From NCBI GenBank assembly GCA_011947345.1, contig JAAVTG010000651.1, forward strand, positions 1-63,187: DNA of 63,187 bases, in the 5' to 3' direction. Shown one piece after another: positions 21,813-33,763 of this stretch. The translations under genes were made by a program, and so were the position numbers. This DNA comes from Phytophthora quininea (lineage: Eukaryota > Oomycota > Peronosporomycetes > Peronosporales > Peronosporaceae). Under the pieces are notes generated by a model that was not told the origin of the DNA, made no database searches, and saw only the letters and a program-made list of their open reading frames with translations. Positions within the stretch are counted from its first letter, which is position 1. Each line of letters starts with the position of its first letter.

Positions 21813-22951
21813 CGGAGAATTGCTTTGTGTTTTACTGCACTGTCAGATTTCCGTCGGGCGAGATTTTGGCGCTCTCGAACATGCGTGCTACCTTTTCAAA
21901 GTTACCCACAAGCTTCAGCATGGGTGTCACCAGATCCGACGAAGTCGTCAGCGTCGTCACGCGACCGGGTTTTCATCCCAGCCAAATTGCACCGACCCAC
22001 GCATTTCAACGCGTTGATTGTGAAGTGTAAAGTCCACTCGGTTTTGTTCTTGTCGTTGTTGTTCCCTTTCAGATGTGGATACGCCAGTCAAACCGTCGAG
22101 TCGGTGGTCGTGAAACTGGTCGAAACGGTGGGAACGACAGAATCGTGCACACCCTTTTCAAGACACTTCAGCTCAAACGAATATCGGGGTGGTAGAGTGT
22201 AAACAGTCTCCAATTCTCCAGCAGCGAGTCAACATCAAATGAACCTCCGTGCATGACGTCGATGGTCATGACGGACCGTAAGAAGTCAGCTGAGAGTGTA
22301 GAGAACTCTATGTATCTGTGACGAAATAGACGGAAGTACTCGACGGCGACGCGAGCTGAACCCGATCCGCCTCGTGCTTCTGGGCGTCTTCTCGCAGTTG
22401 TTGGACTTCTTCTTCAATCGCCAATTCAAATTGGCGTTGCTTGTTTCGGTACCGAGCCTGATTCGCGCGATAGCGTTCTCGACGACTAGATTAGCTAGCC
22501 AATAGCAATATCTAGGGTCGCTTGACGTTGCCTTTTGCTGCAATCCTTTTACTTGAACGATGAGGGCATTTCTGCCCAGTGTACTTCGTCATGTTTTCGG
22601 TGGCGAGCTTCGTTGTCGTTGTTTCGCCAGCAATTACAGCTTGACGGAATGCAACACGCTGAATGACTTCACCGATAGAGTAGATTTGAATTTGATTACC
22701 TAGTTATGTGGTTGTCTCGTAAGTGGTTGAACTAAAAGGAATCACATTGAGATGACTTCACCAATGGTGTTGTACAAATAACAGTTTGGAAGGTAGAGCG
22801 ACGTCATGGCGAATCGTTTCGGGGCTTTGTTGGGCTTTGTTGACGCAGCAGATTGAGGAATGAAAAGTCATTCGATCAGTGATCCGATGTGGCGGTTCAT
22901 CCCTCAGTGAAGAAGACGATTGCTGTGTTACCGCCTTACCAAAAGCAAGAG
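21813..22951. other. No recognisable gene
   Basis: Over 1 kb with only short frames of no recognisable family on either strand. Confidence 0.4.
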
Positions 22952-23013
22952 CCCCTCCGGTTGGGGGTCGAGTCCCTGCGGGGGCTGCCAGGCCGAGGGC
23001 CTACAGAAAACAT
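22952..23013 (+). repeat. Putative tRNA-derived SINE, copy A
   Basis: Contains GGGGGTCGAGTCCC, resembling an RNA polymerase III B box, then GGGGCTGCCA, then GGCCTACAGAAAACAT. It is collinear with copy B at 23611. Full limits and a poly(A) or poly(T) tail are not obvious. Confidence 0.4.
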
Positions 23014-23185
23014 CCAGAAGAAAGGAAATGATTAACTTCACATTGAAATATCTCATTCAAATTCAATCATCATTCAACAGATCCGATTTCAGAATAGCAA
23101 ATACCCCCAACCATAAGAACAACCAGGAAACAAGTTAAGCATCTGAATAAACTCAAGTTGGTTCGCTCTTCATTTTACGTTGGTA

Positions 23186-23206
23186 GAGAGAGAGAGAGGG
23201 GGTATA
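23186..23206 (+). repeat. GA microsatellite
   Basis: A short run of GA dinucleotides followed by a G run and TATATA. Confidence 0.7.
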
Positions 23207-23610
23207 TATTTAGCGATTAGTTATTAATAGTCTCCTCGATAAAACTTCAATCGATGAAGCATCTGATCCTCTCTCGTCTTGGGCCGATTGGAAAAGTACG
23301 AAAGTTTCCCTGAGATATATTCCTTGGGTCCTGATGTGTGGTCTCTGCGCTTCTTTCCTAGCAACAGCATGTATTTGCCTTTAGCATTTCCCCGCATATT
23401 CTTCACTTGATGTTGCGCCGACCAAGTTTTTCCTTCGTGCACTCTTAATATGCTCATTCATTTTACGTTATTGAGTGATATGGTAGCATGAATGTGATCG
23501 ACACGCGATCCGAGTTGACGGGACAAAAGACCATAAGTGGATCTCTGCGTTATATTAATCATGGCCTCCTGGTGGTCCGGAGGGTTGTGTGTACAGCTCA
23601 CGAAGTTCAT

Positions 23611-23665
23611 CCCTCCAGTTGGGGTTCGAGGACCTTTACGGGCTGCCAAGACCTACAGATAACAT
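23611..23665 (+). repeat. Putative tRNA-derived SINE, copy B
   Basis: CCCTCCAGTTGGGGTTCGAGG followed by CGGGCTGCCA and ACCTACAGATAACAT, collinear with copy A at 22952. The GGTTCGAG core resembles a tRNA B box. About 600 bp separate the two copies, in the same orientation. Confidence 0.4.
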
Positions 23666-23895
23666 GGATAGAGAGACCAGAGCACTGTTGGTTGGTGACG
23701 AGGACAACATTAGTCGCGATTATTCTCTTTAGACGCGAAGGTAGAAGGCCACAGCAGGAATATCAACGTGGAACGGAAATTAGTGTTCACCAAGTAATCG
23801 GAAGTAACTCAATATTCCATAATAATAATAAAAACAATGGTGAGACTTCCTTGAAACTCAACTCGCCATCATATTCTTCAGGGCCCTTAAGTACA

Positions 23896-24351
23896 CTAGT
23901 ACTTGTGAAGTGTTTCATACCTGCGAGGCCCCTTGCCGTAATAGGATAAGTAGGCCTTGGACTGCTCCCAGTTCTTGTGCTCACCCATCTGGCGTCCGGA
24001 GAGACGCTTACCTGCAATCCCCAGTTTGACGTTGGCTTCTTCCGGCTTTACGTTCATGATGTACTTCCAGACGAAGAACCTTGTCCTCCAGGCTTTCCTC
24101 ACTGTTACATCGGCCGCAACTTTCACCTTGGTTGCTATGGTCTTCAGAGCGCTGAGTTCGCCTCCCACTCGTTCTTCATCAGCCGCAGGGTCGTCTTCGT
24201 TGTGGTCAACTCGCAGAAAGCGTCGGCCAACCGAATGGGCTTCGATTGGGGAGTCAGTAGTGATCGACTTGTCTTCGGGGTTCGCAACAACGGCATTGGA
24301 ACTTGCTAGAAAGGTTACTGCAGCCACAAGAAGGACGAGAAAGATGCGCAT
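23896..24351 (-). CDS. Secreted RXLR-dEER effector
   Basis: A 151-residue protein from the ATG at 24351. Residues 1-23 form a signal peptide (M-R-I-F-L-V-L-L-V-A-A-V hydrophobic core, cleavage near A-V-V-A). RFLR is at residues 44-47 and D-E-E-R at 58-61, the standard spacing for host-translocated oomycete effectors. The C-terminal region carries aromatic residues in a pattern compatible with one WY-type helical fold (W-R-T-R-F-F-V-W-K-Y and a later A-Y-L-S-Y-Y). The upstream ATG extension lacks a signal sequence, so the start at 24351 is preferred. The frame is intact with no intron, in a gene-poor, repeat-rich stretch typical of effector genes. Target unknown. Confidence 0.9.
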   Translation of the reverse strand: MRIFLVLLVAAVTFLASSNAVVANPEDKSITTDSPIEAHSVGRRFLRVDHNEDDPAADEERVGGELSALKTIATKVKVAADVTVRKAWRTRFFVWKYIMNVKPEEANVKLGIAGKRLSGRQMGEHKNWEQSKAYLSYYGKGPRRYETLHKY

Positions 24352-24382
24352 TCTTCTGGGCTTGAGTTCTCGCTGGAGAGAG

Positions 24383-24397
24383 CGTTTTGAAATGGGC
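24383..24397 (-). promoter_or_regulatory. Initiator-like element of the RXLR gene
   Basis: The minus strand reads GCCCATTTCAAAACG, 32-46 nt upstream of the ATG, one of the commonest positions for the oomycete initiator. Confidence 0.45.
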
Positions 24398-24659
24398 ACA
24401 AGACGGACGGGCGTCCGATGGACAAGGCCCCTGCCATCTGCCCCCGTGCAAATGGTTTGCCGATCCCAAGCACAGGAGGTAGCAAGTGTACGGGTTTCTG
24501 TCAATGCAGTAGTCCACGAAGCGGTTGCCTTTGGGTTCCTGAGGGTGCTCTACGCCTGGAATTTCGCTATCTGGAGATGAAGCCCATGCCAAACGTTGGC
24601 TGTGTTGCCATCGTGAGTTTAAGAGATATCCAAGTTTGCCTGTAAACAGCTAAACAACA

Positions 24660-25204
24660 GAGGAAGTCGGATCGCTCCTGCACAGCACATCTACTTCGAC
24701 GTATCCGGATTGAGTAAAAACACTACCAGACGGGAAGGTTGGTCTTGCACTACTGGCACCTCATAACACGTTGAGGACTGAGCCCCAGAACACCACGAAC
24801 ACGAGGAAGCTTTACTAGACTTGATTGTGCTTCCTACGTGTTTGTTTTACAGTTATGCAAGCTAAAACCTTTCAGGCGGGACCTCACTGGAGGGTGATCA
24901 CTTCTCATGGTCGGCCCATCCTGGTTCGAAATCCTGACGTTAACGTATCAGACACGATTCAACTGCCTCCGTGGACAGAATCCACGTGGTTTTTAGCAAG
25001 ACCAAGGACCCGCACCAGTCAGCAGTTAGCAGTCCCTTATGGGAAAAAACTATGGAGACGGAGATCGAGGCAACATAAAATGGAATTCTGAGTTTGTAGT
25101 TCATAGAGCGCTAAAATCTATCGCCCAGCCTAAACCGCGCTCGCCCTGTGTGACCCTAAGAACCCCCAACCCCCTAAAGGGGGACATCTCGCTTCGCTCG
25201 ATCA
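24660..25204. other. Intergenic, with an isolated B-box-like site
   Basis: No gene is recognisable. CCTGGTTCGAAATCCTG near 24930 is a perfect tRNA B-box core. A second, weaker one (GGGGTTTAAGTCCG) is near 25233 at the edge of the LINE. No complete tRNA fold could be built around either. Confidence 0.4.
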
Positions 25205-27436
25205 GTGGCCAAGCTATCAGACATGCTTGGTCCGGGGTTTAAGTCCGCGTGCTCCGCACACGAGCCTTCAACCGCCGGTATCGATTTGGGCTTCGTGCTG
25301 TTTGTCATAAGTTTGAAGGACTGGGCGCAGGACTCGCTGACACCAACTCGAGGAGTGAAACAGGGAGATCCATTGTCTCCGTATCTGTTTGCTCTCTCGT
25401 TGGAACCACTAGGAAATTTGTTACGCGCTCAAAGAGATTTAGGTGCCTTGGTGGGCCAAACATTACGAGTCCCAGTGGGGTTCTTTGCTGACGACACTGT
25501 GTTTTCAAAAGGAAAGAGGGAGCTAGAAGAGCAGCTTCAAATTGTTGATGACTATTGTGGAGGATCTGGCGCTCGGCTGAACCTAACAAAAGAGTGATAA
25601 TGAGTCTCAACAGTAAACGTTCTACTCCGCAAGTGTCACCGCTAAAATCACTGAAGCGCGGCGAAACCGTGCGATATCTTGGCATTCCGTTCGGCAGTGG
25701 TGATACTTCAACATTGGTGGCGAATCAACTCGACAAAAAATGATTAAGCGGCTCCAGCTTTGGAAAGGCTGAGCGAGAACTTTAATTGGCCGAAGATTGA
25801 TCGCCCAAGCAGAGATTTTGTCATTGCTGTGGTATTTCACGGCTTCTGTGACGATTCCGATCCGGTTCATCAAACGCTGGCAAGGATTGTGAATCGGTAC
25901 GTGTTATACAACCGCGTAAGCACTGGGAAATCTGGGGTAAGTATCGTTCAAAAAGGACTGGCTGTGAGGCCACGCGAAGCAGACGGCATTGGGATTCCTG
26001 ATGTAGCTACTGTTATTCGCCGCCAACACTTCCAACTTCTCCAGAAATTCGTATTAGCGATTACTACACACCCAGACGAAGATGACAACGTATGGTATCG
26101 CCCAATGCTCTACATGATCCGATTACGCTATGGCAACTTCGCCCGCCCGCGATCGACTGATTTCTTACTTCAAAACCCACCGAAACTAGCGGGCTGGAGG
26201 TCGAGCATGCTACCTTTGTGGTGGAGACACTTGCGACGGGAGTGGAACAGAATTAAATGGCCAGCCCCGGAGTCGATTCACTACAACAGAAGGACAACAC
26301 TGCAGAAGGTGTTATTCACCCCAATTTGGTGGAGCAGGTTCCCTGAATTTCAGGTACTGGATACGCGAAGCCCAGCAAGTCTGGCGAAGCTCCTGGGGTC
26401 AGGGTCAAACGCCTTTCGGGCGCTCTGTCGGACACTAGCAAAACATAAAAAGTTATGTTTTGCCGACTTTCTGGGTGCCAATCGCGACTGGCCGTCGTCA
26501 ACGGCATTTTTCACGGACGTCTGCTCCGAGATTCATCCAATACTTGGGACGAAAGTGCCTCCGCATGACATTTTCGTGCTCTACCATCAAATGAGCCGAT
26601 TATTTCATCGCTTACTACCGCATCCGGACGAAGGAGGAATGCAGGAAGTAAGAAGCACGAATTCACCACCGATATTTGGATTCAAGTTAAGCAGCTGTCT
26701 CCCAACAGAACCAACTACGCGATTCTTCCCAAATTTGCGATCGCAAGACTGGAAGGTGATTCTCCAGCAAGTTCCGGAGTTGATGCATCATCCGATAGAA
26801 GACCCGGGGTGTCCTCAACAAAGGATTCATGAGACTTGTCCAGTGTGATTTCTCTACGTGGATATCTACTGCCGGTAATTCATGATGTAATAGTAGAATG
26901 TGCTTCGGAGACCTCACAGTCGGTTCACGACTATACTTCCTCAGAGAACTAAATCCTACCATCCAAAACTGCGTTCGTCCGGAATGCCAGGAGATCGAAA
27001 CGGTAGAACACTGCTTTTCACGTGCCCGTCATTAGAACCAATGTGGAGCGAACTATGGAGCCGGTGGTTGAGGTTCTTTTGCGTCGACCTAAGCTGGAGG
27101 TTGCTACTCTTCCCAAGATTGCAAGAACTCCGTTGGAACTGGAGAAGTGAGCACAAAGAACTGATACTTCTATAGAGGATCTACACAGCGATTGTTTTTC
27201 ATGCAACATGGCGGCTCAGGAACGACATTCATTTCCAGGAAACGACAGCTGAAGTGCCAAGTATTCTCAATCTGCTGAACTCGTTCAAGATGCACTACCA
27301 ATTCCTCTACCAACACGCACATGAGCTTCATTGCAACCGCGCTACTGTGGTCCGCGTGCTGCAAAAACTTGGCGTTGATCCGCCAGAAAACAATCTCCCG
27401 GAACCCATGCACCACATGTGGACGACACGAACGTAA
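25205..27436 (+). mobile_element. 5'-truncated LINE, reverse transcriptase to 3' end
   Basis: The first recognisable part is RT: R-G-V-K-Q-G-D-P-L-S-P and the active-site F-F-A-D-D-T, then the thumb region (R-Y-L-G-I-P-F-G). After that comes a long C-terminal region with W-W-R-H-L-R-R-E-W and a tail with W-R-L-R-N-D-I-H-F. Endonuclease and ORF1 are absent, as expected for 5' truncation during target-primed reverse transcription. Several stops and frame changes interrupt it. It is about half identical in the tail to the minus-strand LINE at 28238 and so belongs to a different family of the same clade. Confidence 0.85.
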
Positions 27437-27666
27437 CTCTCACGGATAGATATTTTATTCACCTTAAGACAAGAAATCCGCCAAACAGTTAATCAATTCA
27501 ATCTCCTCCTCCTCGTCTAAGCTGCTTTATGTCGTACTATCAGATCTATTGTTGAGGAATCCAAATGGTGTGATGCTCTAGACTGACACAAAGTGGTGTC
27601 TAGATTCGGAGCGAGCGCTTGCGAGCGCACTTAGATGATAGAGACGAAGCCTTCAGCACGGTACTA

Positions 27667-28110
27667 TCAGCTTTGCCAGCCACAGACTCGATCCGAGTCA
27701 GAAGTCGGCGTCTCAGTAGCCGAGTTACCGATATCACTGTTATTGCTGGCCCAATTGCTATTGCCACCCCAGTTGTTGCTCAACGGGCTGTCCGAGTTGC
27801 CACTTGACGGACTGTCGGACTCATCAGAGAATGGTACAGACGTTGACGTCGGCGCCTGGGTGGCTGAGTTGCTGTCCGACCAGTTGCCGCTTGACAGACT
27901 GTTGTTGGAGTCACCGCTTGACGGACTGTCCGAAGTGCCGCTGGACGGGCTGTCAGAGTTGCCGCTCCACTTGGTGTCAGCCTCGTTTTTCCGTGTTCGC
28001 GCTGGAAGTAGTGTCAGAAGTGCTACTGGCCGGAGAGTCCAAGGTGCTGCTCGTCGCAGTGTTCGAGGTGCTGTCACTCGTCGGCGAAGTAGAGAGAGAA
28101 TAAAGTTGAT
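27667..28110 (-). pseudogene. Ser/Thr/Asn-rich low-complexity gene fragment
   Basis: In two overlapping frames the minus strand encodes a T-S-D-S-T-S-N-T-A-T-S-S region and then repeated S-D-S-P-S-S-G units, ending in a short C-G-W-Q-S and a stop. Such tails are common in secreted oomycete cell-surface proteins, as glycosylated stalks. No signal peptide or folded domain is attached. It lies between the 3' ends of two convergent LINEs and is probably the C-terminal part of a gene disrupted there. The parent gene is not identified. Confidence 0.4.
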
Positions 28111-29657
28111 TAACTAGGTAAATGATAATTCGTCTACCAAACTAACAGGTAAGAAAAGAGTGATTTGGTCACAATCGAGGTATCCAAATTCTTTGCTGGG
28201 GAGGTAAATTCACATCCTTTGGCGCCTCAAAACCCAATCATATGAGGGCTAGTTTCAAGCGATCGCCATTGATTCCAATCTCTTCTGCGTGTTGATACAT
28301 GAACTGGTGGTGCCGTCTAAACGAAGACATCACATTTTCGATGCGCAGTTCCTCCGTCTGAGTTTCTTCAAAGAGAATGTCGTTCCGCAGTCTCCAGATC
28401 GCGTGAAACACAATCGCTGTGTGTACACTCCACAGCAGTAGGAGTAATTTTTGGTGTTGTCTCCATCCTGGAAGAATATCCCCGGTTTGGGGAATAGAAG
28501 CAGTCTCCACTGAAGATCGAGCTTGAAAGCTTTGCTCCATGGTAACCACAGTGACCTCCACATTTTCACTAAAGTAGGGCAGAAAAAGCAGTGCTCCACC
28601 GTTTCAAAGGCATTGGATTTGTTCCTCACGCATTGTTGAATTGTAGGACGCAATGGTAGTAGGAAGTAGAGTCTTGATTCCAAAATGAGGGCTCCGAGAA
28701 ACATTCTCAACATCACGTCGTGCACTACAGGCGACAAACACCTTCGAAGCCAGATAACCTGCGATAATGTTGAGTGGATTCGTTGTTGTGAGCAACCAAG
28801 TAACCGCATGGGATATTCTTGTGTTGTTTTAATGGATTGTAATCTGATCCAGTCTTGTGGGCGCAGTTTTGGGAAGAATCGTGGCGTTTTATCTCCACTA
28901 ACTCCACGAATTGGTGGCGCTGCTTCTCGAGATACGGTATTTATCCCTCCTGCTTCTGGGTGTGGCAGTACAAGATGAAATATTTGTGTCAATTGGCGAT
29001 ACAAATGCACAATATCAGACAGCTCCACTTTGTTTCCGAGAATCGATTGAACCTCAGCGCATACTCGATGCAGGAATTCTACTCGGGTGGGCCATCATTT
29101 TGACGGGTGCAATGATGTGCAATGATGTATACACCATACCTGCTTTGCTGCCAATTCTCGGCATAATCGCTTGAACTTTATGGTTCCTTCTCCAAGTGCC
29201 TTTCGTGGCAAGCGTCCCGTTTGACTTGTTTTAAAGTCATCCGACGTATTCCACCAAATCGGGGAGAAGAGCGCATATTGCAGGCGTTTTGTTCGTGTGT
29301 ATTGCAGTTGATCCTGCCTTGGCCATTTGAAGTTTTTCCATTCCTTTAACAACTTTCTCCATCATAATGGTAGCATGGTTGCTTTCCATCCGGGCGGAGC
29401 TGGGGGATTTTGGAAGAGAAAATCTCCAGACCGCTGGCGTGTGAATACTCCATAACGAAGTCGTAATAACTCTGCAATAGGTCTATACCAGACAGCTGAA
29501 CTTTCCTCTTTGTGGCAATGTAGTACCTGCACAACTTGTTGGAGGAGGAGAAAGCGCTGCTTTTGAATGCTATCCAGTATTACTGGTACACCAACACCAT
29601 CATTTTGTTTGGGTGGCAAATGAAAAGGGAATAATATTAATTCCTCCACGACCAGTA

Positions 29658-30795
29658 TCAATTATGTTGTAGAGAATGTATCGGGTTCTCACGCTCTGCC
29701 ATCTTTTGATGAATCGCATAGGAATGTTCACTGTTGTCGTAAAGTACCAGATTATTGATAAAATAACAGCTTGAACAATGCGCCGCCTTCTCATTAGCGT
29801 TCGTGCTCTTCCTTTCCAGACTTGAAGCCGCATTGTGAATTTGCGATCTAGTTGAGTGGCCAATTGATTCAATGTGCCAAAGTTTCCAAAAGATACCCCA
29901 AGTACTTGGTTGTCTCCCCTTTTGCAGTAATCGAAGCGGTCCCAACGAAGGTGCTTTGCGGTGGTTATTCAGGCTCATTATTGCACTCTTGAAGTTGTTC
30001 AATGTTGCTCCCGATCCCGCACAATAGCACTCCACAATTGCTAGCTGTTTCTTCAGTTGGGTGGCATCTTGAGAGAATAGAACTGTGTCATCAGCAAAAA
30101 TGCTACAGGAATTATGAGCGTATCATCAACTCGCACTCCCGCTCTCTTTCTGCACGAAGAAGGTTACCAAGTGGCTCCAACGACAGCGCAAATAAAAACG
30201 GTGATAGCGGGTCTCCTTGTTTTACTCCACGAGACGGCTCCAGCGGGTCTTGGGCTCATCCATTGATCATCAGCGAGCATTTTGCACCATTATACAGTAG
30301 ACGTATCTATGCGAGAAAACGGTGACCAAAACCTTGGCGTTCCATAACTTAAAACAGATACTCGCGGTTCACTCGGTCATATGCTTTGGCGAAGTCGAGG
30401 AAGGTAGCAATTCCTTTTCCTCTCTTGGTTGTAACTAAGTGCTGAAGGTCACAAACAAGCATCACTTGGTGGTGAATGGATCTTCCTGGGATAAAACCTT
30501 TTTGGCCTGGGAGTACCAGACCTGAAAGCGAAGGTTTGAGTCGAGCTGTTAGTACCTTAGATAATATTTTGGTTTCAACCGGAATCAGTGTAATGGGTCG
30601 GATATTGCCAGGGCCATCTCGGTCGCCTTTCTTGAATAGAAGTGCAACCGACGCGTAACGTTGGTGCGGCAGTAGCTCACCTCTTTCCAATTGGTAATTG
30701 AAGACAATGCGTAAATTTTTTCCAAACATTTCTGGGTAGATCTGGTAGAAGGCCGAGGTAAACCCGTCTGGGCCCGGGGCAGAGTGAGATCTCAT
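29658..30795 (-). CDS. LINE ORF2, reverse transcriptase domain (broken frames)
   Basis: 30349-30795 encodes A-P-G-P-D-G-F-T-S-A-F-Y, R-P-I-T-L-I-P-V-E-T-K-I-L, G-Q-K-G-F-I-P-G-R-S-I-H and F-L-D-F-A-K-A-Y-D-R-V, which are RT motifs 0 to A. The catalytic A-D-D region (motif C) falls in another frame around 30080-30100. 29658-30035 continues with S-G-A-T-L-N and G-R-Q-P-S-T-W-G-I. It makes cDNA of the element RNA. As read, it is interrupted. Confidence 0.75.
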
Positions 30796-31590
30796 CGATC
30801 GGATGGCGCAACTAAACTCTTCATCTGTTAGATCACTTTCAAGGTTCTCCTTCGCCTCCGGCTTTAGTTTCCGGTCGACCGAGTCTACCAGTCCGCCTTG
30901 CGCGGGCTCATCGAGCTGGGTTCGGTCTTGATTGAACCTCGTATCACCAAAAATGCTATCTCAGTGATTTTGAAAGCCTCGTGTTATTTCCGACGGATCG
31001 TTGGATTTTGTTCCGTTTGCAAGTTTTATCGATCGAATTGGAGTGATCCGTAGATTATACCGAAGGGCTCGAAACTGAATGTCGAACTCCGTTCTGTCGA
31101 CGTCGCAGTTTGCTCGAAATTTATACTGCTTCGGAGATCTGTCCAAACTTGTTTGCTCTCCGCGTATCGTTGTTTTGCAAAATACATGTCGACAGCAGCG
31201 TTCTCATCATTTTCATCACGGGCAACGGCAGCTGCACATTCTTCAAATTGTTGTCGAGCCAGGGTTAGTTCTGCCGCTGCTGTGGACTTCATGTTACGCT
31301 GGCACATTTTGAGATAGGATTTCATTCTTTGTTTCCACGATTTCCACACAATACCGGGGTTGTTCGATGCTCGTAGGACAGGAAGTAGAAGTTCAGCTTC
31401 CTTTTGAATGTCCATTTTAAGCTCTGAAACCCGCAGCAACCAATCTGGTAGCTTCCAGAATCCTGGCCCGTTGGATGGTGCCACGACGTAAGTTCCACTT
31501 GATGTGCCATGTGATCACTTTCATCCCATACTTGGTATCCTGAGTCATGATACCCAGCGGAGAACAATCCATCCGAGATGAAGATGTAAT

Positions 31591-32247
31591 CTAGTCAGTT
31601 GCGCCGAGGGCGCGGGTCAGAAAAATCTGATCGCTAGGGTGTTGGATCCTCCATGCGTCCACAACGTCCAGGTTTATCAGCCAGTCTCGTAAAACTGCCA
31701 CACTAGAATCATTTCTCGCTACACTGGAAATTGAATCCAGCTCAGGATCAAATGCCAAATTGAAATCACCACAAACAATATGCAGTGAGTCTTCTTCAAA
31801 ATCTGTGGGGAGTTGTTGGAAGAGATCATTCCTCGATGCCGCATCGTTTGGGGCGTAGATATTGTGGATGTAGCACGCGCGGTCTTCCCAGCTTAGTTTA
31901 ACAAGCAAGTATCGGTTTGGGATCGTCTTCGCTTCAATGATAGTTGCAGTTTTCGCTCCTGGACGCGACCCGTGTACAATTGTAGCCACGCCTGCGCTCC
32001 TAGCAAATAAGGTTTTCTGCGAAGCTCCATTCTTGTCTGATACGAAGGCACGTCCTCCAAAACTTTGGTTCACCAGGTATTTGAATCTGTCTGCTTGTGT
32101 TTGGTCTTTAAATCTCGTTTCTTGGATACACGAGAAGTAGTCATGCTTGAGATGTGGCGAGATGATATTGCTGCCTCCTCGTTTAATCCCATGCACATTC
32201 CATGTCAATATTTTACACGATTGTCCGGTGTCCATATTCATACTCAT
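31591..32247 (-). CDS. LINE ORF2, AP endonuclease domain
   Basis: An uninterrupted 218-residue stretch. It begins I-L-T-W-N-V-H-G-I-K-R-G, has the catalytic Glu in S-C-I-Q-E-T-R, then I-H-N-I-Y-A-P-N-D and C-G-D-F-N-L-A-F-D. These are the signature steps of the EEP nuclease fold that nicks the target for first-strand priming. The frame ends early at 31591, where the D-x-x-F/S-D-H region would follow. The linker to RT continues in another frame. Confidence 0.85.
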   Translation of the reverse strand: MSMNMDTGQSCKILTWNVHGIKRGGSNIISPHLKHDYFSCIQETRFKDQTQADRFKYLVNQSFGGRAFVSDKNGASQKTLFARSAGVATIVHGSRPGAKTATIIEAKTIPNRYLLVKLSWEDRACYIHNIYAPNDAASRNDLFQQLPTDFEEDSLHIVCGDFNLAFDPELDSISSVARNDSSVAVLRDWLINLDVVDAWRIQHPSDQIFLTRALGATD

Positions 32248-32398
32248 CTTAGTTTTCCACGCCCACCTCTTCTTCTGGTGTCAACGAGTTCGACGCTAGG
32301 ACCGGGAGGTCTTTCACGGTCAATTCGCTGTTGTGTAATGTTACGATATCATCTAGGATGTCACTCCCAGGTAGCATCTCAGTAAGTTTGCCCAGTAG

Positions 32399-33763
32399 TT
32401 ATTGACACAACTGCGAACGAAGAAGCTGTAGCAGTGTTGTGTCTGGTAAACGTCGCATGTGGGCGTGGGCAATCCCCGTGTCGTCTTGGCCAACTAGGTA
32501 CTTTAACCATTGGTTTGACCCTAAAACAAAGGGACATGCGCTCATTAGTAGCAGCTCAAAGCAGCTGAATAGTGTCAGAATGTGCCAAGTTTCTTGTGTC
32601 TCGTTGGGTTTTCCTACAAGCGCTTTTTGCAGGAAATGCACGTAACTTTGGCGTGTTTTTCAAAGATGGAGTTTCGATGCTATCGCTCGCTTGTGGAAAG
32701 ATGTGGCGGGGTCTTCATCAGAGGCCTGCGCCAAAATGCGGTCCAGTAGGTGGAGCTCCGCAAGTTTCTTGACTTTGACTCCTTCGTGGGCAAGATCGCC
32801 ACATAGTGCAGTTGACCATGCTGTTGGGAAAAGTTTTATGGACTCAACAACTCTGTCCATGTTATTGGACTTGTTCATCGGCTCGTTGACATTGTCCATG
32901 TGCTGCATATTTTGAGCTACTCGATCCTTGCATGCTTCAAGTCGGGTCGATTCTGCTGATATGAGCACTTGATCATCTGCCTTGAGCGCTGGGAAGTTCA
33001 CGCGCTTTGTTCGTCTTTTCGTTGGAAGTGGTTCTTGTGCCTCATCAACTTTGACTAACTTCGGCAGCATCAGCACTCCTGCTGTCATGTCGGTCGGGAC
33101 GTCCGGCTCGAAAATCTCGAAATCGCACTCCATTGTGTCCAATACCTCATACGGATTATTGTCCGCAAAGGATCGATTGTCGCGTTTGAAACCCGACTCC
33201 ATTTGACGTGTCATGTCCATGTCCACGTCTTCTTCACTTGTGGAAGAAGCCATTTCGGCATCCATTTGTTCATTCGGGATGTACTCGCTCTCACTGTTAT
33301 TGCTTGGTCCAGCCTCCTGGAAGTCACTCTTTTGAGTTTTCGTCGCCATTTCGTTTTCGCGGTCATGAGCGCGAGCGTTTGGTGGAATTTCCATTGCAAC
33401 TTCTTCACGGTAATGAGCGTGAAGTACTGGCGAAGCCATCCCTTGTTGCGTTCCTGGAGGCGATGAAACCCTCGGCATTGCTAGAAGTTGGTCATGATTT
33501 GGATGCGTTCGGGGTTTGTCAATCTTGGTTTTAGGTGGGTTTGCTTGTCCATTGTGAGAGGCTGTCAAGGATTCCACCAGAGGGCTGTACGGCAATTCCA
33601 CTGCATAAGGAGATCTCCGAAATCTCACGGATCGCTCAGATGGTCCTAGCGAACGCCTCCCTCTAGCCGTGAAGAGCATTCTCCCATGGACGAGTTGATT
33701 CGTCACAAAGCCGCGTGCCATCAGGCATTTTGGCGGCAGTTCTTTCCAAAGTAAAATCTCCAT
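32399..33763 (-). CDS. LINE ORF1-like protein
   Basis: The 367-residue main frame (32660-33763) plus a continuing frame to 32399. It is acidic in the middle (E-E-D-V-D-M-D-M) with a basic stretch K-R-R-T-K-R-V-N-F, and ends in a helical region with H-L-L-D-R-I-L-A-Q-A. Upstream frames at 33807-34034 (K-L-V-G-Q-K-V-M-L-L-G-R-K-F-K-I) probably form the N-terminal part. It precedes the endonuclease on the same strand, as ORF1 does. I see no zinc knuckle or RRM, so the nucleic-acid-binding role is inferred from position. Confidence 0.5.

Noticed and set aside
24915..25250. Possible tRNA genes around the B-box-like sites
   Set aside because: No complete cloverleaf with acceptor and anticodon stems could be formed, so they are better read as SINE-type or chance B boxes.
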